A stretch of DNA of 64,000 bases from the NCBI GenBank assembly GCA_035649275.1, contig DASRJW010000009.1, forward strand, positions 1 to 64,000, given 5' to 3'. The translations under genes and the position numbers were made by a program. The notes under the pieces were generated by a model that saw nothing but the letters and a program-made list of their open reading frames with translations, had not been told where the DNA came from and did no database searches. Of this stretch, positions 8,060 through 19,896 are shown one piece after another. The DNA comes from Candidatus Krumholzibacteriia bacterium. Lineage in GTDB: Bacteria; Krumholzibacteriota; Krumholzibacteriia; G020349025. How positions within the stretch are numbered: position 1 is the stretch's first letter; every line of letters begins with the position of its first letter.

Positions 8060-9063
8060 CTGCGAAGAGCGCAACCACTGCGAAAACCGCAACACCTCGG
8101 AAGACTGCAACACCTCGGAAGACTGCAACACCTGCGAAGACCGGGACGGGGAAATACGAGCGGTTGCTGGAACGATGCAAGAGCCTGGAACCGATCCCTA
8201 CCGCGGTCGCGTATCCATGCGAGGAGACGGCTCTGGCCGGGGCGGTCGAGGCCGGCGAGAAGGGGTTGAGCCGGCCGATCCTCGTGGGGCCGCTGGCCCA
8301 GATCAAGCAGCTGGCGAAGAAGGCGGGGATCAACCTGGCCCACGTCGAGCTCGTCGAGGCGCCGAACCCCCATGCCGCTGCCACCAAAGCCGTGGAGCTG
8401 GTGCGCCAGGGCAAGGCCGAGCTCCTGATGAAGGGCAGCCTGCACACCGACGAACTCCTGGCTGCCGTGGTGGCGCGGGAGACGGGGCTCCGCACCGGAC
8501 GGCGCCTCAGCCATGTGTTCATCATGGACGTGCCGACCTACCACAAGGTCCTGGTGGTGACGGACGCAGCCATCAACATCGCACCGAATCTGGAAGACAA
8601 GGTCGACATCTGCCAGAACGCCATCGATCTCGCCATCTCCCTCGGCGTCGAGAAACCGAAGGTTGCGATCCTCGCCGCCGTCGAGACGGTGAACTCCAAG
8701 ATGCCCGCCACTCTCGACGCCGCCGCCCTGTGCAAGATGGCAGAGCGCGGGCAGATCACCGGAGCCCTCTTGGACGGCCCGCTCGCCTTCGACAACGCCA
8801 TCAGCAAGCAAGCGGCAAAAACGAAGGGAATCCACTCCGAGGTGGCTGGCGATCCGGACATCCTGCTCGCCCCCGACCTGGAGGCGGGCAACATCCTGGC
8901 CAAGCAGCTCAGCTTCCTGGCCAACGCCGATAGCGCCGGCCTCGTGCTTGGAGCCCGCGTGCCCATCATTCTGACCAGCCGCTCCGACAGCGTCCGCTCG
9001 AGAATCGCGAGCGTCGCCGTCGCCACACTGGCGGCCCACGCTCGTAGAAGGGCACCGCGATGA
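8056..9063 (+). CDS. Phosphate acetyl/butyryltransferase with Lys-Thr-Ala-Pro repeat tail
   Basis: A 335-residue member of the phosphate acetyl/butyryltransferase family, which interconverts acyl-CoA and acyl phosphate. Family features include PILVGPLAQIKQLA, the ELLMKGSLHTDELL segment and C-terminal NADSAGLVLGARVPIILTSR. Its length matches the short Ptb/Pta class without a DRTGG or BioD-like regulatory part. Residues 1-32 are an extra low-complexity basic tail of repeated ATPRKT units, encoded by 18-bp tandem repeats (8071-8142). The tail is not part of the catalytic fold. Position next to acetate kinase and pyruvate formate-lyase favours acetyl-CoA as the substrate. It overlaps the upstream transporter gene by 4 bp. 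Confidence 0.9.
   Translation: MTAKSATTAKTATPRKTATPRKTATPAKTGTGKYERLLERCKSLEPIPTAVAYPCEETALAGAVEAGEKGLSRPILVGPLAQIKQLAKKAGINLAHVELVEAPNPHAAATKAVELVRQGKAELLMKGSLHTDELLAAVVARETGLRTGRRLSHVFIMDVPTYHKVLVVTDAAINIAPNLEDKVDICQNAIDLAISLGVEKPKVAILAAVETVNSKMPATLDAAALCKMAERGQITGALLDGPLAFDNAISKQAAKTKGIHSEVAGDPDILLAPDLEAGNILAKQLSFLANADSAGLVLGARVPIILTSRSDSVRSRIASVAVATLAAHARRRAPR
8071..8142 (+). repeat. Four tandem 18-bp units inside the phosphotransacetylase gene
   Basis: Units start at 8071, 8089, 8107 and 8125. The two middle copies are identical (GCAACACCTCGGAAGACT) and the outer two are diverged. The frame is kept, giving ATTAKT, ATPRKT, ATPRKT and ATPAKT. Identical neighbouring copies point to recent slippage or unequal exchange. 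Confidence 0.85.
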
Positions 9064-9131
9064 GGCGCTGGAAGCTGCGAGCTGATGGCGTACGCCTGAG
9101 TGAGACGCATCGATGAGCGGAGCGATACGGT

Positions 9132-10328
9132 ATGGATGAATACGCCCTCGTCTTCAATGCCGGCTCTTCGAGCCTCAAGTTCTGTGTCTATGGGAGGCCG
9201 GAAGGCGACGCCTGGCACCTGGACGCGCGCGGCCAGATCGAGGGGATCGGAACCGCGCCGCGGCTGACCGTGAAGGACGGAGCCGGCGCCAGTCTCACCG
9301 ATCAGCCACTCGACAAGGCGGTGAGCGATGGGCGGGGCGCCCTCGACTCCCTCGCGGCCTGGCTCCGTTCTCGGTATGGAGAGGGGCGCGTGCTCGGTGT
9401 CGGCCACCGTGTGGTGCACGGCGGGATGCACTATGCAGCCCCCACCATCGTGACGCCCCCGGTCCTGGAGGAGCTGCGGCAGCTGATTCCGCTCGCTCCC
9501 CTGCATCAACCGCACAACCTCGGGGCCATCGAAGCGGTCACGGAGCGCCTTCCTGGCGTGCCGCAGGTCGCCTGCTTCGACACCGGGTTCCATCGGGGCC
9601 AGCCTGCCGTCGCCGAAGTGATCCCCCTGCCGCGAGACCTCCGCAGCTCCGGCGTGCAGCGCTACGGTTTCCACGGCCTCTCGTACGAGTACATCGCCTC
9701 GGTCCTGCCGCAGGTGGCGCCGGAGATCGCCGCCGGGCGGGTGATCGTCGCGCATCTCGGGAGCGGCGCCAGTCTGTGCGCCTTGCGGAACGGGAAGAGC
9801 GTCGACCACAGCCTGGGGTTCACCGCTCTCGACGGGCTCTGCATGGGCACGCGACCCGGTGCCCTCGATCCCGGTGTGGTCCTCTACCTCTTTCAGGGCC
9901 TCGGCCTCAGCGTCAAGGAAGTGGAGACCGTCCTCTACAAGAAATCCGGCCTGCTGGGCATTTCCGGCATCAGCAATGACATGCGCGAGCTGCTCGGGAG
10001 CAGCGAACCCGCCGCCAAGCTGGCGGTGGACTACTTCGTCTACCGCGCCGCCAGGGAGATCGGAGCGCTCGCCGCCGTGCTGGGCGGGATCGACGGCCTG
10101 GTCTTCACCGCCGGCATCGGGGAGAACTCGGCCGAGATCCGCCGCCGCATCGGCGAAGCCTGCGCCTGGCTCGGGATCCAGATCGACCCCGAGGCGAACG
10201 CGCGCAAGGGTCCGCGCCTCTCCCGACCGGGGGCCGCGGTCTCGGCCTGGGTGATCCCGACCAACGAAGAGCTGATGATCGCCCGGCACACCGGGCGGTT
10301 GCTCGGACTGATCGAGCCTGGGGCCTAA
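9132..10328 (+). CDS. ackA: Acetate kinase
   Basis: Transfers phosphate from acetyl phosphate to ADP. The 398-residue length fits the family. Signatures are the N-terminal [11 protein letters not shown], then VGHRVVHGG, the central [20 protein letters not shown], the [10 protein letters not shown] segment and the C-terminal [13 protein letters not shown]. All parts of the ASKHA active site look present. It sits 68 bp after the phosphotransacetylase and 22 bp before pyruvate formate-lyase, so the ATP-yielding step is co-transcribed with the upstream steps. Confidence 0.95.
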   Translation: MDEYALVFNAGSSSLKFCVYGRPEGDAWHLDARGQIEGIGTAPRLTVKDGAGASLTDQPLDKAVSDGRGALDSLAAWLRSRYGEGRVLGVGHRVVHGGMHYAAPTIVTPPVLEELRQLIPLAPLHQPHNLGAIEAVTERLPGVPQVACFDTGFHRGQPAVAEVIPLPRDLRSSGVQRYGFHGLSYEYIASVLPQVAPEIAAGRVIVAHLGSGASLCALRNGKSVDHSLGFTALDGLCMGTRPGALDPGVVLYLFQGLGLSVKEVETVLYKKSGLLGISGISNDMRELLGSSEPAAKLAVDYFVYRAAREIGALAAVLGGIDGLVFTAGIGENSAEIRRRIGEACAWLGIQIDPEANARKGPRLSRPGAAVSAWVIPTNEELMIARHTGRLLGLIEPGA

Positions 10329-10350
10329 CGAAACCAACAAGGAGCGATCG

Positions 10351-12612
10351 ATGGCATCGATCAAAGCACGAGAGAAAGCGACCGGGGAGACCGGAGCTGC
10401 CTGGCGGGAATTCCAGGGCGGTCTCTGGCAAAAGGAAATCAACGTCCGGGACTTCATCCAACAGAACTATCGGCCGTACGCGGAAGACGAATCCTTCCTG
10501 GCCCCGGCCACGGAGCGCACGCAGAAGATCTGGAAACGCCTGCAAGAGCTGTTCGTCGAAGAACGGCGAAAAGGAGTCCTCGACGTCTCCCCGCTCCCCA
10601 GCTCCATCACCGCCCACGGGCCGGGATACATCGACCGGGAGCACGAGATGATCGTCGGCCTGCAAACCGAAGCTCCGCTCCGGCGCGCGATCATGCCGAA
10701 CGGCGGCTTGCGCATGGTCCTCGGCGCGCTCAAGACCTACGGCTACGAACCCGATCCCCACATGGTCGAGGCCTTCACCAAGTACCGGAGGACGCACAAC
10801 GACGCCGTCTTCGACGGCTACACCGCGGACATCCGGCGCTGCCGGAGCTCGCACATCCTGACCGGGCTGCCCGACGCCTACGGTCGCGGCCGCATCATCG
10901 GCGACTACCGGCGCGTGCCGCTCTACGGCGTTGCACGGCTCATCGAGCGCAAGAAAGAGGAGAAAGCCGCCCTCGATGTGGTGCAGTCGACGGACGACGT
11001 CATCCGCGATCGCGAGGAACTCGCGGAGCAGACCCGGGCTCTCGAGGAGCTCGTGAAGATGGCAGCGAGCTACGGCTTCGACATCTCCGGTCCGGCTCGG
11101 AACGCCAAGGAAGCGGTGCAGTGGCTCTACTTCGCCTACCTGGGAGCAGTGAAGGAGCAGAACGGCGCCGCCATGTCGCTGGGGCGGACCTCGACCTTCC
11201 TCGACATCTACTTCGAGCGAGATCTCGCTGCCGGCAGCCTCACCGAGGAGCAGGCGCAGGAGATCATCGACGACTTCGTCATCAAGCTGCGCATCGTCCG
11301 CTTCCTCCGCACGCCGGAATACGACGAGCTGTTCGCCGGCGATCCGACCTGGGTCACCGAGTCCATCGCCGGCATGGGGGACGATGGGCGGTCGTTGGTA
11401 ACGAAGACGAGCTTCCGCCTGCTGCATACTCTCTACAACCTCGGTCCCGCGCCCGAGCCGAACCTGACCATCTGGTATTCGCCGCATCTGCCCGATGCCT
11501 TCCGGCGCTTCGCCGCCAAGGTCGCCATCGACACCAGCTCCCTTCAGTTCGAGAGCGACGAGATCATGCGCCGCACCTGGGGGGACGACGGCGCCATCGC
11601 TTGCTGCGTCTCGCCGATGCTGGTGGGCAAGCAGATGCAGTTCTTCGGCGCCCGGGCCAATTTGGCCAAATGCCTTCTTTACGCCATCAACGGCGGCCGC
11701 GACGAAGTGAGCGGCGAGCAGGTGGGCCCGGCGCTCGGTGCCGCCCAGGGTGACATCCTCGACTTCGACGACGTAATCTCGAAGTTCGAGAAGATGATGG
11801 ACTGGCTGGCCCGGGTCTACGTCAACGCGATGAACGTCATCCATTACATGCACGACAAGTACGCCTACGAGAGGCTCGAGATGGCGCTGCACGACTACGC
11901 GCCTCTACGAACCATGGCCTTCGGGATGGCGGGCATGTCCGTGGTCGCCGACAGCCTCTCGGCGATCAAACATGCCAAGGTACGAGTCGTCCGCGACAAA
12001 ACCGGACTCATCACAGATTACAAGACCGAAGGTGAGTTTCCTGTGTTCGGCAACAACGACAACCGTGTGGACCATCTCGCCACCTGGGTCGTCAGCACCT
12101 TCATGGGCAAGCTGCGGAAGTACCCCACCTATCGCGGCGCCGTCCACACCCAATCGATCCTGACCATCACCTCCAATGTCGTCTACGGCAAGGCGACCGG
12201 GAACACGCCGGACGGACGCCGTCACGGCGAACCGTTCGCCCCGGGCGCGAACCCGATGCACGGCCGTGACAGCCACGGCATCCACGCCGCCGCCGCGTCG
12301 GTGGCGAAGATCCCCTATCGCGACGCGGCCGACGGCATCTCCCTCACCGCCAGCCTGGTGCCCGAAGGCCTCGGGCGGGTGGCCGACGACCGCAAGACCA
12401 ATCTCACCAGCATCCTGGACGCCTTCTTCGGCAGCACCGGCTACCACATGAACGTGAACGTGCTGAATCGCGACACGCTCCTGGACGCCATGGAGCACCC
12501 GGAAAAGTACCCGAGCCTGACGATCCGCGTGTCGGGCTATGCGGTCAATTTCGTGCGCCTGACGCGGGAGCAGCAGATGGACGTGATCAACCGCACCTTC
12601 CACGGCGCCTGA
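10351..12612 (+). CDS. pflB: Pyruvate formate-lyase (glycyl radical enzyme)
   Basis: Cleaves pyruvate with CoA to acetyl-CoA and formate. The 753-residue protein has the adjacent active-site cysteines in ACCVSPM at positions 418 and 419, the same numbers as in the E. coli enzyme, and the glycyl-radical site RVSGYAVNF with Gly729, 24 residues from the C-terminus. Other PFL-specific stretches include [25 protein letters not shown] and [13 protein letters not shown]. This pattern separates it from diol dehydratase-, choline- and benzylsuccinate-type glycyl radical enzymes. The start follows AACAAGGAGCGATCG. The radical form is destroyed by oxygen, so the pathway works under anoxic conditions. 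Its activase follows 12 bp later. Confidence 0.96.
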   Translation: MASIKAREKATGETGAAWREFQGGLWQKEINVRDFIQQNYRPYAEDESFLAPATERTQKIWKRLQELFVEERRKGVLDVSPLPSSITAHGPGYIDREHEMIVGLQTEAPLRRAIMPNGGLRMVLGALKTYGYEPDPHMVEAFTKYRRTHNDAVFDGYTADIRRCRSSHILTGLPDAYGRGRIIGDYRRVPLYGVARLIERKKEEKAALDVVQSTDDVIRDREELAEQTRALEELVKMAASYGFDISGPARNAKEAVQWLYFAYLGAVKEQNGAAMSLGRTSTFLDIYFERDLAAGSLTEEQAQEIIDDFVIKLRIVRFLRTPEYDELFAGDPTWVTESIAGMGDDGRSLVTKTSFRLLHTLYNLGPAPEPNLTIWYSPHLPDAFRRFAAKVAIDTSSLQFESDEIMRRTWGDDGAIACCVSPMLVGKQMQFFGARANLAKCLLYAINGGRDEVSGEQVGPALGAAQGDILDFDDVISKFEKMMDWLARVYVNAMNVIHYMHDKYAYERLEMALHDYAPLRTMAFGMAGMSVVADSLSAIKHAKVRVVRDKTGLITDYKTEGEFPVFGNNDNRVDHLATWVVSTFMGKLRKYPTYRGAVHTQSILTITSNVVYGKATGNTPDGRRHGEPFAPGANPMHGRDSHGIHAAAASVAKIPYRDAADGISLTASLVPEGLGRVADDRKTNLTSILDAFFGSTGYHMNVNVLNRDTLLDAMEHPEKYPSLTIRVSGYAVNFVRLTREQQMDVINRTFHGA

Positions 12613-12624
12613 TCAGAGGTTCCC

Positions 12625-13476
12625 ATGACCCACGAACAGAACCAGCCTCCGGCAGACACCCCGCTCGAGGCGCGCAGCCCTTTCGAGATGCGCGTCAACC
12701 TCGCCAAGGATCTGCCGGAAACGACGGTGCGCGAGGCGGTCGCCAGCGGCGACATGGGGTTCCTGCACTCCTTCACCACCGGCTCGGCGGTCGACGGCCC
12801 CGGGGTTCGCCTCGTGGCGTGGACGGCGGGCTGCATGTGGCGTTGTGTCTACTGCCACAATCCGGACACTTGGACCATGAGAAACGGGATCCCGGTCACT
12901 CTCGAGCGGGCGACGGAAGCGCTGCGCAAGTACCGCCTCGGGCTGAAGGCGATGTCCGGCGGCTTCACCCTGAGCGGTGGCGAGGCCCTGATGCAGCACC
13001 GTTTCGCGGTGCGGCTCTTCGCCGCCGCGCGAGAGATGGGCATCCACACCGCCCTCGACACCAACGGCTACTTCGGCGAGCGCTTGACCGACGCCGAGCT
13101 CGAGGGGATCGACCTCTACCTTCTCGACCTCAAGCTCTGGGATCCCGAACGCCACCGCCAACTCACCGGCATGGAGAACGGCCCCACCCTGGAGTTCGCG
13201 CGCCGCCTCGCGGCGCTCAGGCGGCCGATCTGGGTGCGCTTCGTGCTGGTGCCGGGCTGGACGGATGATCCGGACGAGATCGCCAAGATCGCCCGCTTCG
13301 CGGGCGGCCTCGGGAACGTGGAGCGCGTGGACGTTCTCCCCTTCCACCAGATGGGCCGCTACAAGTGGGAGCGACTCGGGCTCGAGTACAAGCTCCCGGA
13401 GGTCAAGCCCCCGACGGCGGAAGCGGTGGAGAAGGCGTGCGCGGCTTTCCGCGCCGAAGGGCTGAAGGCCTACTGA
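12625..13476 (+). CDS. pflA: Pyruvate formate-lyase activating enzyme (radical SAM)
   Basis: Installs the glycyl radical on PflB using S-adenosylmethionine. The radical-SAM cluster motif is GCMWRCVYCHNPDTW with Cys70, Cys74 and Cys77, followed by the SAM-binding FTLSGGEALMQ. The overall length (283 residues) matches PFL activases without the extra ferredoxin domain found in other glycyl-radical activases. An N-terminal extension of about 45 residues precedes the core GFLHSFTTGSAVDGPG. Last gene of the operon; its 3' end overlaps that of the convergent gene by 7 bp. Confidence 0.95.
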   Translation: MTHEQNQPPADTPLEARSPFEMRVNLAKDLPETTVREAVASGDMGFLHSFTTGSAVDGPGVRLVAWTAGCMWRCVYCHNPDTWTMRNGIPVTLERATEALRKYRLGLKAMSGGFTLSGGEALMQHRFAVRLFAAAREMGIHTALDTNGYFGERLTDAELEGIDLYLLDLKLWDPERHRQLTGMENGPTLEFARRLAALRRPIWVRFVLVPGWTDDPDEIAKIARFAGGLGNVERVDVLPFHQMGRYKWERLGLEYKLPEVKPPTAEAVEKACAAFRAEGLKAY

Positions 13477-14819
13477 GCGGCCCTTGCCTCCGCGCGCTGT
13501 TCGCGATCCGAAACACCGCGACGCTTCTCGGCCTCCTGCTGTGCCAGGGCGATGTGGCTCTTCAGGATGAACAACCGCTGCGCATAGCCGAGGGGGACAC
13601 GGAGGCGACTCGCGCGCCGGGCGAGCTTGTCGAGCCCCAAGATCAAATCGTGGGCAGGCTCACCGGGATGCACCTTTTCCAGCTCCGTCTCCAGAACCTT
13701 CAGCTCGCCGTACAAACCGAAGATCCGGCGCTGGATCATCCAGGCGTAGAACGCGGGGACAAAGTGGACGAGCGGGAACACCACGGTGAACAGAGGAATG
13801 AGCAGGATCATCAGGCGTTCTGCCGGGCCCGCCATCCAGAAAGGGAGATAGCGGTATACGAACGGCCGGCCCGATTTGTAGAACGCCCGGGCCTGTTGGC
13901 TCAGCGGCAGGTCGATCGCTTCGGCAGCGGGGAATCGGCCGGCACGATGGAAGACCTGCGGGCCCCCATGGATTTCTGCGGCGGCCTCGAGGAGGAGGTA
14001 CTGCAGTCCCGGGTGGATGTCCTCCCGCACGACCAGGCTCGCCTCGACCGCGAGCAGCGGCACGTCGGCGGGCGGGATGTTCCTCGCCAGGTCGGCGACG
14101 CCGGTGGGAAGCACGACCTTGTTGAGGTAGGGAAACAGGGCGACATAGGCGTCCGCGCGCGGGTAGCCCTCGAGCACGATGCCCTCGGCGACCAGCAGCT
14201 TCTGGACCACCGACGACTGCCAGGCGGTGAGCATGATGGCGCCGTCGATTGTGCCCCGCAGGAGCGCCTCCGCACTCTGCTCCGGTGTGAGACCGAGCAG
14301 CTGGACCGTCGTCTCGTCGATGCCGTTCAGCGCCAGGAGCCGGCGTGCCAGCACCCGCGTGCCGCTGCCCTCGGGCTCGATCGAGATCCGTTTTCCCACC
14401 CACCGCTGGGCCGGGGTGCCCGACTCCTGGCGCCGGAAGAACAGCCAGAGCGGCTCGATGGTGATCGCGCCGAGCGAAACGAGATCGGGCGACTCGTCCT
14501 GGTTCGTCAGTCCGTTTTCGATGAACGCGACGCTCACGCCGGCGCGGGGGTCGCGCAGTTTCGTGAGGTTCTCCGCCGAGCCCGCCGTCTCCACGAGGCG
14601 AAGGTCGACTCCCGAGCGCTGTAGGATCTGGCGGTAGCGGGCGCCGAAATCATCGAACCCGCTGCCCTTGGGTCCGGTCGCCATCACGACGGTACGCGGA
14701 GGAAAAGGGTTCCCGATCGTCAAGGCCACCCACGCCAACGCGCCGAGGACGGCGACCGCGAGAAGCACGGGCACCCACCGGAGCCCCGTGCGAGTGCGGG
14801 ACGGCGACGGCACAGTCAT
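13470..14819 (-). CDS. TAXI-family substrate-binding protein with membrane anchors
   Basis: A 449-residue protein with one N-terminal transmembrane segment (about 14-34), then the TAXI-type TRAP receptor fold: TVVMATGPKGSGFDDFGARY, VETAGSAENLTKL and a later DGAIMLTAWQSS. A second hydrophobic region (about 345-370) and a basic, possibly coiled-coil tail (YGELKVLETELEKVH) follow. Ordinary TAXI receptors are free periplasmic proteins paired with TRAP membrane subunits; no DctQ/DctM-type gene is nearby, so this is an orphan, doubly anchored receptor. It lies 29 bp after the GH63-like gene and is probably co-transcribed with it. Ligand unknown. Confidence 0.8.
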   Translation of the reverse strand: MTVPSPSRTRTGLRWVPVLLAVAVLGALAWVALTIGNPFPPRTVVMATGPKGSGFDDFGARYRQILQRSGVDLRLVETAGSAENLTKLRDPRAGVSVAFIENGLTNQDESPDLVSLGAITIEPLWLFFRRQESGTPAQRWVGKRISIEPEGSGTRVLARRLLALNGIDETTVQLLGLTPEQSAEALLRGTIDGAIMLTAWQSSVVQKLLVAEGIVLEGYPRADAYVALFPYLNKVVLPTGVADLARNIPPADVPLLAVEASLVVREDIHPGLQYLLLEAAAEIHGGPQVFHRAGRFPAAEAIDLPLSQQARAFYKSGRPFVYRYLPFWMAGPAERLMILLIPLFTVVFPLVHFVPAFYAWMIQRRIFGLYGELKVLETELEKVHPGEPAHDLILGLDKLARRASRLRVPLGYAQRLFILKSHIALAQQEAEKRRGVSDREQRAEARAAQ

Positions 14820-14848
14820 GGCTTCTCCTCGCGATCACACCGAGCGTC

Positions 14849-17599
<2,751 letters not shown>

Positions 17600-17773
17600 C
17601 GCGCACTCTCCTGACCACGGTCGATACCCCGGCCCTCGATACCGCCCCACCCGTGCTCCATGCGTAGGCTCGGAAGCATAGCCCCCCGGGAGGCGCGTGC
17701 ATAGCCCACGAGGACTTGGGTGCCCGTCGTCCGGACGGTCGATGGTTCGGGGGGCGGAAACGCGCGGGTGGCG

Positions 17774-18535
17774 CTAGTCGCGCGCTCCGTCGGCACGCAG
17801 GCTGAACTCGATCGGGATGACGACCCAGGCCTGGACGGGAAGTCCCTGTTGCAAGGCGGGGCGGAAGACCGCCGTCTTGGCCGCTTCCAGCGCCGCTTCG
17901 TCGAGGCCGAGGACGCTGCGCAAGAGTGTCACCTGGAGCACCGTACCGTCGGCGCCGACGAGCACGCGCACCAGGACCAAACCCTCGATGCCCGCATCGC
18001 GCGCGATCTCGGGATAGACAGGCTCGCGCATCCACACCAGCTCGGGCTCGTGCTCGAAGGCGACGAAGGTCTCGTCTCGAGCCTGGAGAGGTGCGGGTTC
18101 GTCGCCGATGTCGAGAGCGTCGCCTTCTTGGCCAAGGTCACTCGCGCTGTCTCCGGCTCCACTTCCAGCGTCACTGGGCGGACCGATCGATTCTTCCTCC
18201 GGCACCGAAACATCGACGAGGTGCAGCGCTCCCCAGCGCGGCCGCGAGACGGGAACGGGTGCTGGCGGCCGCCGCCGCACCATGGGCGGTGGTGGGACCG
18301 GATACTCCGAGAGTTGCACCACACCGGTCGTTCGCTGCCTCGATGGGCCCGACGTGCGTTCCTTCACTGGCCTCAGGTGGTACGCGAGGAGGGTCGAGAC
18401 CACGAGCAGGGCGAGCAAGGCGAGGGTCGCGCCGCAGGCGCGCGGCATGACTTCGTTGGTCTCGAAGCGATCGAGAAAGCCCCAACGCGGGTAACGTCCT
18501 GAGCGCGTGGGGCCGAGAATCGCCAGCCGGGCCAT
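17774..18535 (-). CDS. TonB-family energy transducer
   Basis: A 253-residue protein starting at the ATG that follows CGGGAGG (on the minus strand). A single transmembrane helix (about 34-52, LALLALLVVSTLLAYHL) precedes a proline-rich, periplasm-spanning region (VPPPPMVRRRPPAPVPVSRP) and an acidic stretch. The C-terminal 90 residues are the TonB domain: YPEIARDAGIEGLVLVRVLV, ADGTVLQVTLLRS and AVFRPALQQGLPV. It would couple inner-membrane proton motive force to an outer-membrane receptor. No ExbB/ExbD or TonB-dependent receptor is in the window, so its partner is unknown. Confidence 0.88.
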   Translation of the reverse strand: MARLAILGPTRSGRYPRWGFLDRFETNEVMPRACGATLALLALLVVSTLLAYHLRPVKERTSGPSRQRTTGVVQLSEYPVPPPPMVRRRPPAPVPVSRPRWGALHLVDVSVPEEESIGPPSDAGSGAGDSASDLGQEGDALDIGDEPAPLQARDETFVAFEHEPELVWMREPVYPEIARDAGIEGLVLVRVLVGADGTVLQVTLLRSVLGLDEAALEAAKTAVFRPALQQGLPVQAWVVIPIEFSLRADGARD

Positions 18536-18716
18536 GCGGCCTCCCGTCGTGTACGCGGGTGGGTGCCGCAATATGGTGAGGGCTCCGGCAGTTGTCAAAC
18601 GTGGCGCCGACTTGTCGTTCGCCAGCTGCTTCGGCTGGACACTTCGCGACGGGCGGCCATAATGAGCCGCCGGAAGCCGCGTGTCTTGGCGTGCCTGCCC
18701 GACGGAGGTCCCGACC

Positions 18717-19712
18717 ATGCCTCTCGCCCCGAGACAACCGGAGCGCGTGCTCTTCTGGTCGGTCTCCGTCGCCGCTCTGGTCTCGCTCGTGGCCTTGCTG
18801 CGGACACCGGCGGACACTTTTCTCTGGAAGTCGCTCTTCGACGCCGGCCACGCCGTGATGTCCGGCTATCTGGCGTTGGTGTTCCTGCGCCTCATCGTGG
18901 CCTGGAACGGTCATCCCCGCAGCACAAGCCCCGACTACGTGTTGGCCTTCTCTCTCACGACGGCGAGCGGCCTCGGCATCGAGATCGTCCAGATCTTCCT
19001 GCCCCGTGACGCCGATGTCGCCGACCTGTTGCGCAACGTGCTCGGAGCCTCGGCCCTCCTCCTCGCCGCCTGGGCCTGCGAACGCGACCCCGGCGGGCCC
19101 TTCCGTCGTGGATGGCTCGTGCGTCTCGTCGCGCTCCCGTGCAGCGTTCTCCTCTTCGCGATCGCTTTCGTGCCGGTGGCCCGCGTCCTCGCCAGCTACG
19201 CCCAGCGCGATGCCGCCCTCCCGCGGCTCTGTGATTTCGAAGCCTCCTGGGAGCGTTTGTTCATCGACATGTGGGAGGCCGACCTCGAACGCATCCCGGA
19301 GCCCGAGGGCTGGGGAGACGGAAGCCCCGCCCATCGGCGCAGCGCGGGCAAGGCCGGTCGCGTCACCTTCCACCCCGCGTCCTACCCGCGCTTCGTCCTC
19401 CGAGAGCCCTCTCCAGATTGGACTGGCTACCGGGATCTCGTCTTCCAGGTGTATTCGGACCTCGCGGCTCCGGTGAAGATCGTGCTCCGGATCGACGATG
19501 TGCATCACGACATGGTGCGCTACACCGATCGTTTCAACCGGGAGCTGACCGTGAACCCCGGGGCCAACACCTTCCGCATTTCTCTCGCCGAGGTGCGCTC
19601 CGCCCTCCAGGGCCGCACCATGGACATGCGCCGGATCGCCCGAATTGTCGTCTTCGCGGTGGAGCCCACGGCTCCCTTCAGCCTCACCCTGGACGCATTC
19701 CATTTGGAGTGA
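18717..19712 (+). CDS. VanZ-like membrane protein with C-terminal beta-sandwich domain
   Basis: A 331-residue protein starting at the ATG after ACGGAGG. The N-terminal 130 residues hold four transmembrane helices in VanZ-like arrangement, with the typical GLGIEIVQIFLPRDADVADL between helices 3 and 4. A fifth hydrophobic segment (about 140-160) leads to an extracytoplasmic domain with features of carbohydrate-binding jelly-rolls: YRDLVFQVYSDLAAPVKIVL, IDDVHHDM, LTVNPGANTFRISLAEV and IARIVVFAVEP. VanZ relatives are linked to glycopeptide tolerance or phosphate-lipid chemistry, but the activity here is unknown; the combination with a sugar-binding-like domain hints at envelope glycans. Confidence 0.8.
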   Translation: MPLAPRQPERVLFWSVSVAALVSLVALLRTPADTFLWKSLFDAGHAVMSGYLALVFLRLIVAWNGHPRSTSPDYVLAFSLTTASGLGIEIVQIFLPRDADVADLLRNVLGASALLLAAWACERDPGGPFRRGWLVRLVALPCSVLLFAIAFVPVARVLASYAQRDAALPRLCDFEASWERLFIDMWEADLERIPEPEGWGDGSPAHRRSAGKAGRVTFHPASYPRFVLREPSPDWTGYRDLVFQVYSDLAAPVKIVLRIDDVHHDMVRYTDRFNRELTVNPGANTFRISLAEVRSALQGRTMDMRRIARIVVFAVEPTAPFSLTLDAFHLE

Positions 19713-19896
19713 CGAGCCACCCTGCTTGGAGTGACGAGCACCCCCCCCGCGCCGACCTGCCCGTTGCCGCGCGTACTCTGCTTCCTGTCCTACCCTCGGT
19801 GCGCTACATTCTTTCTCGAACCACACCCGCTGCAAGGCCACGCCCTCGAGGGGGACGCGGCCTGCCCGAGGGTCCGCCGCACCCTGGAGGCCGACG

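Noticed and set aside
8071-8142. Tandem repeat as a CRISPR-like array
   Set aside because: Units are contiguous 18-mers without spacers and remain in the reading frame.
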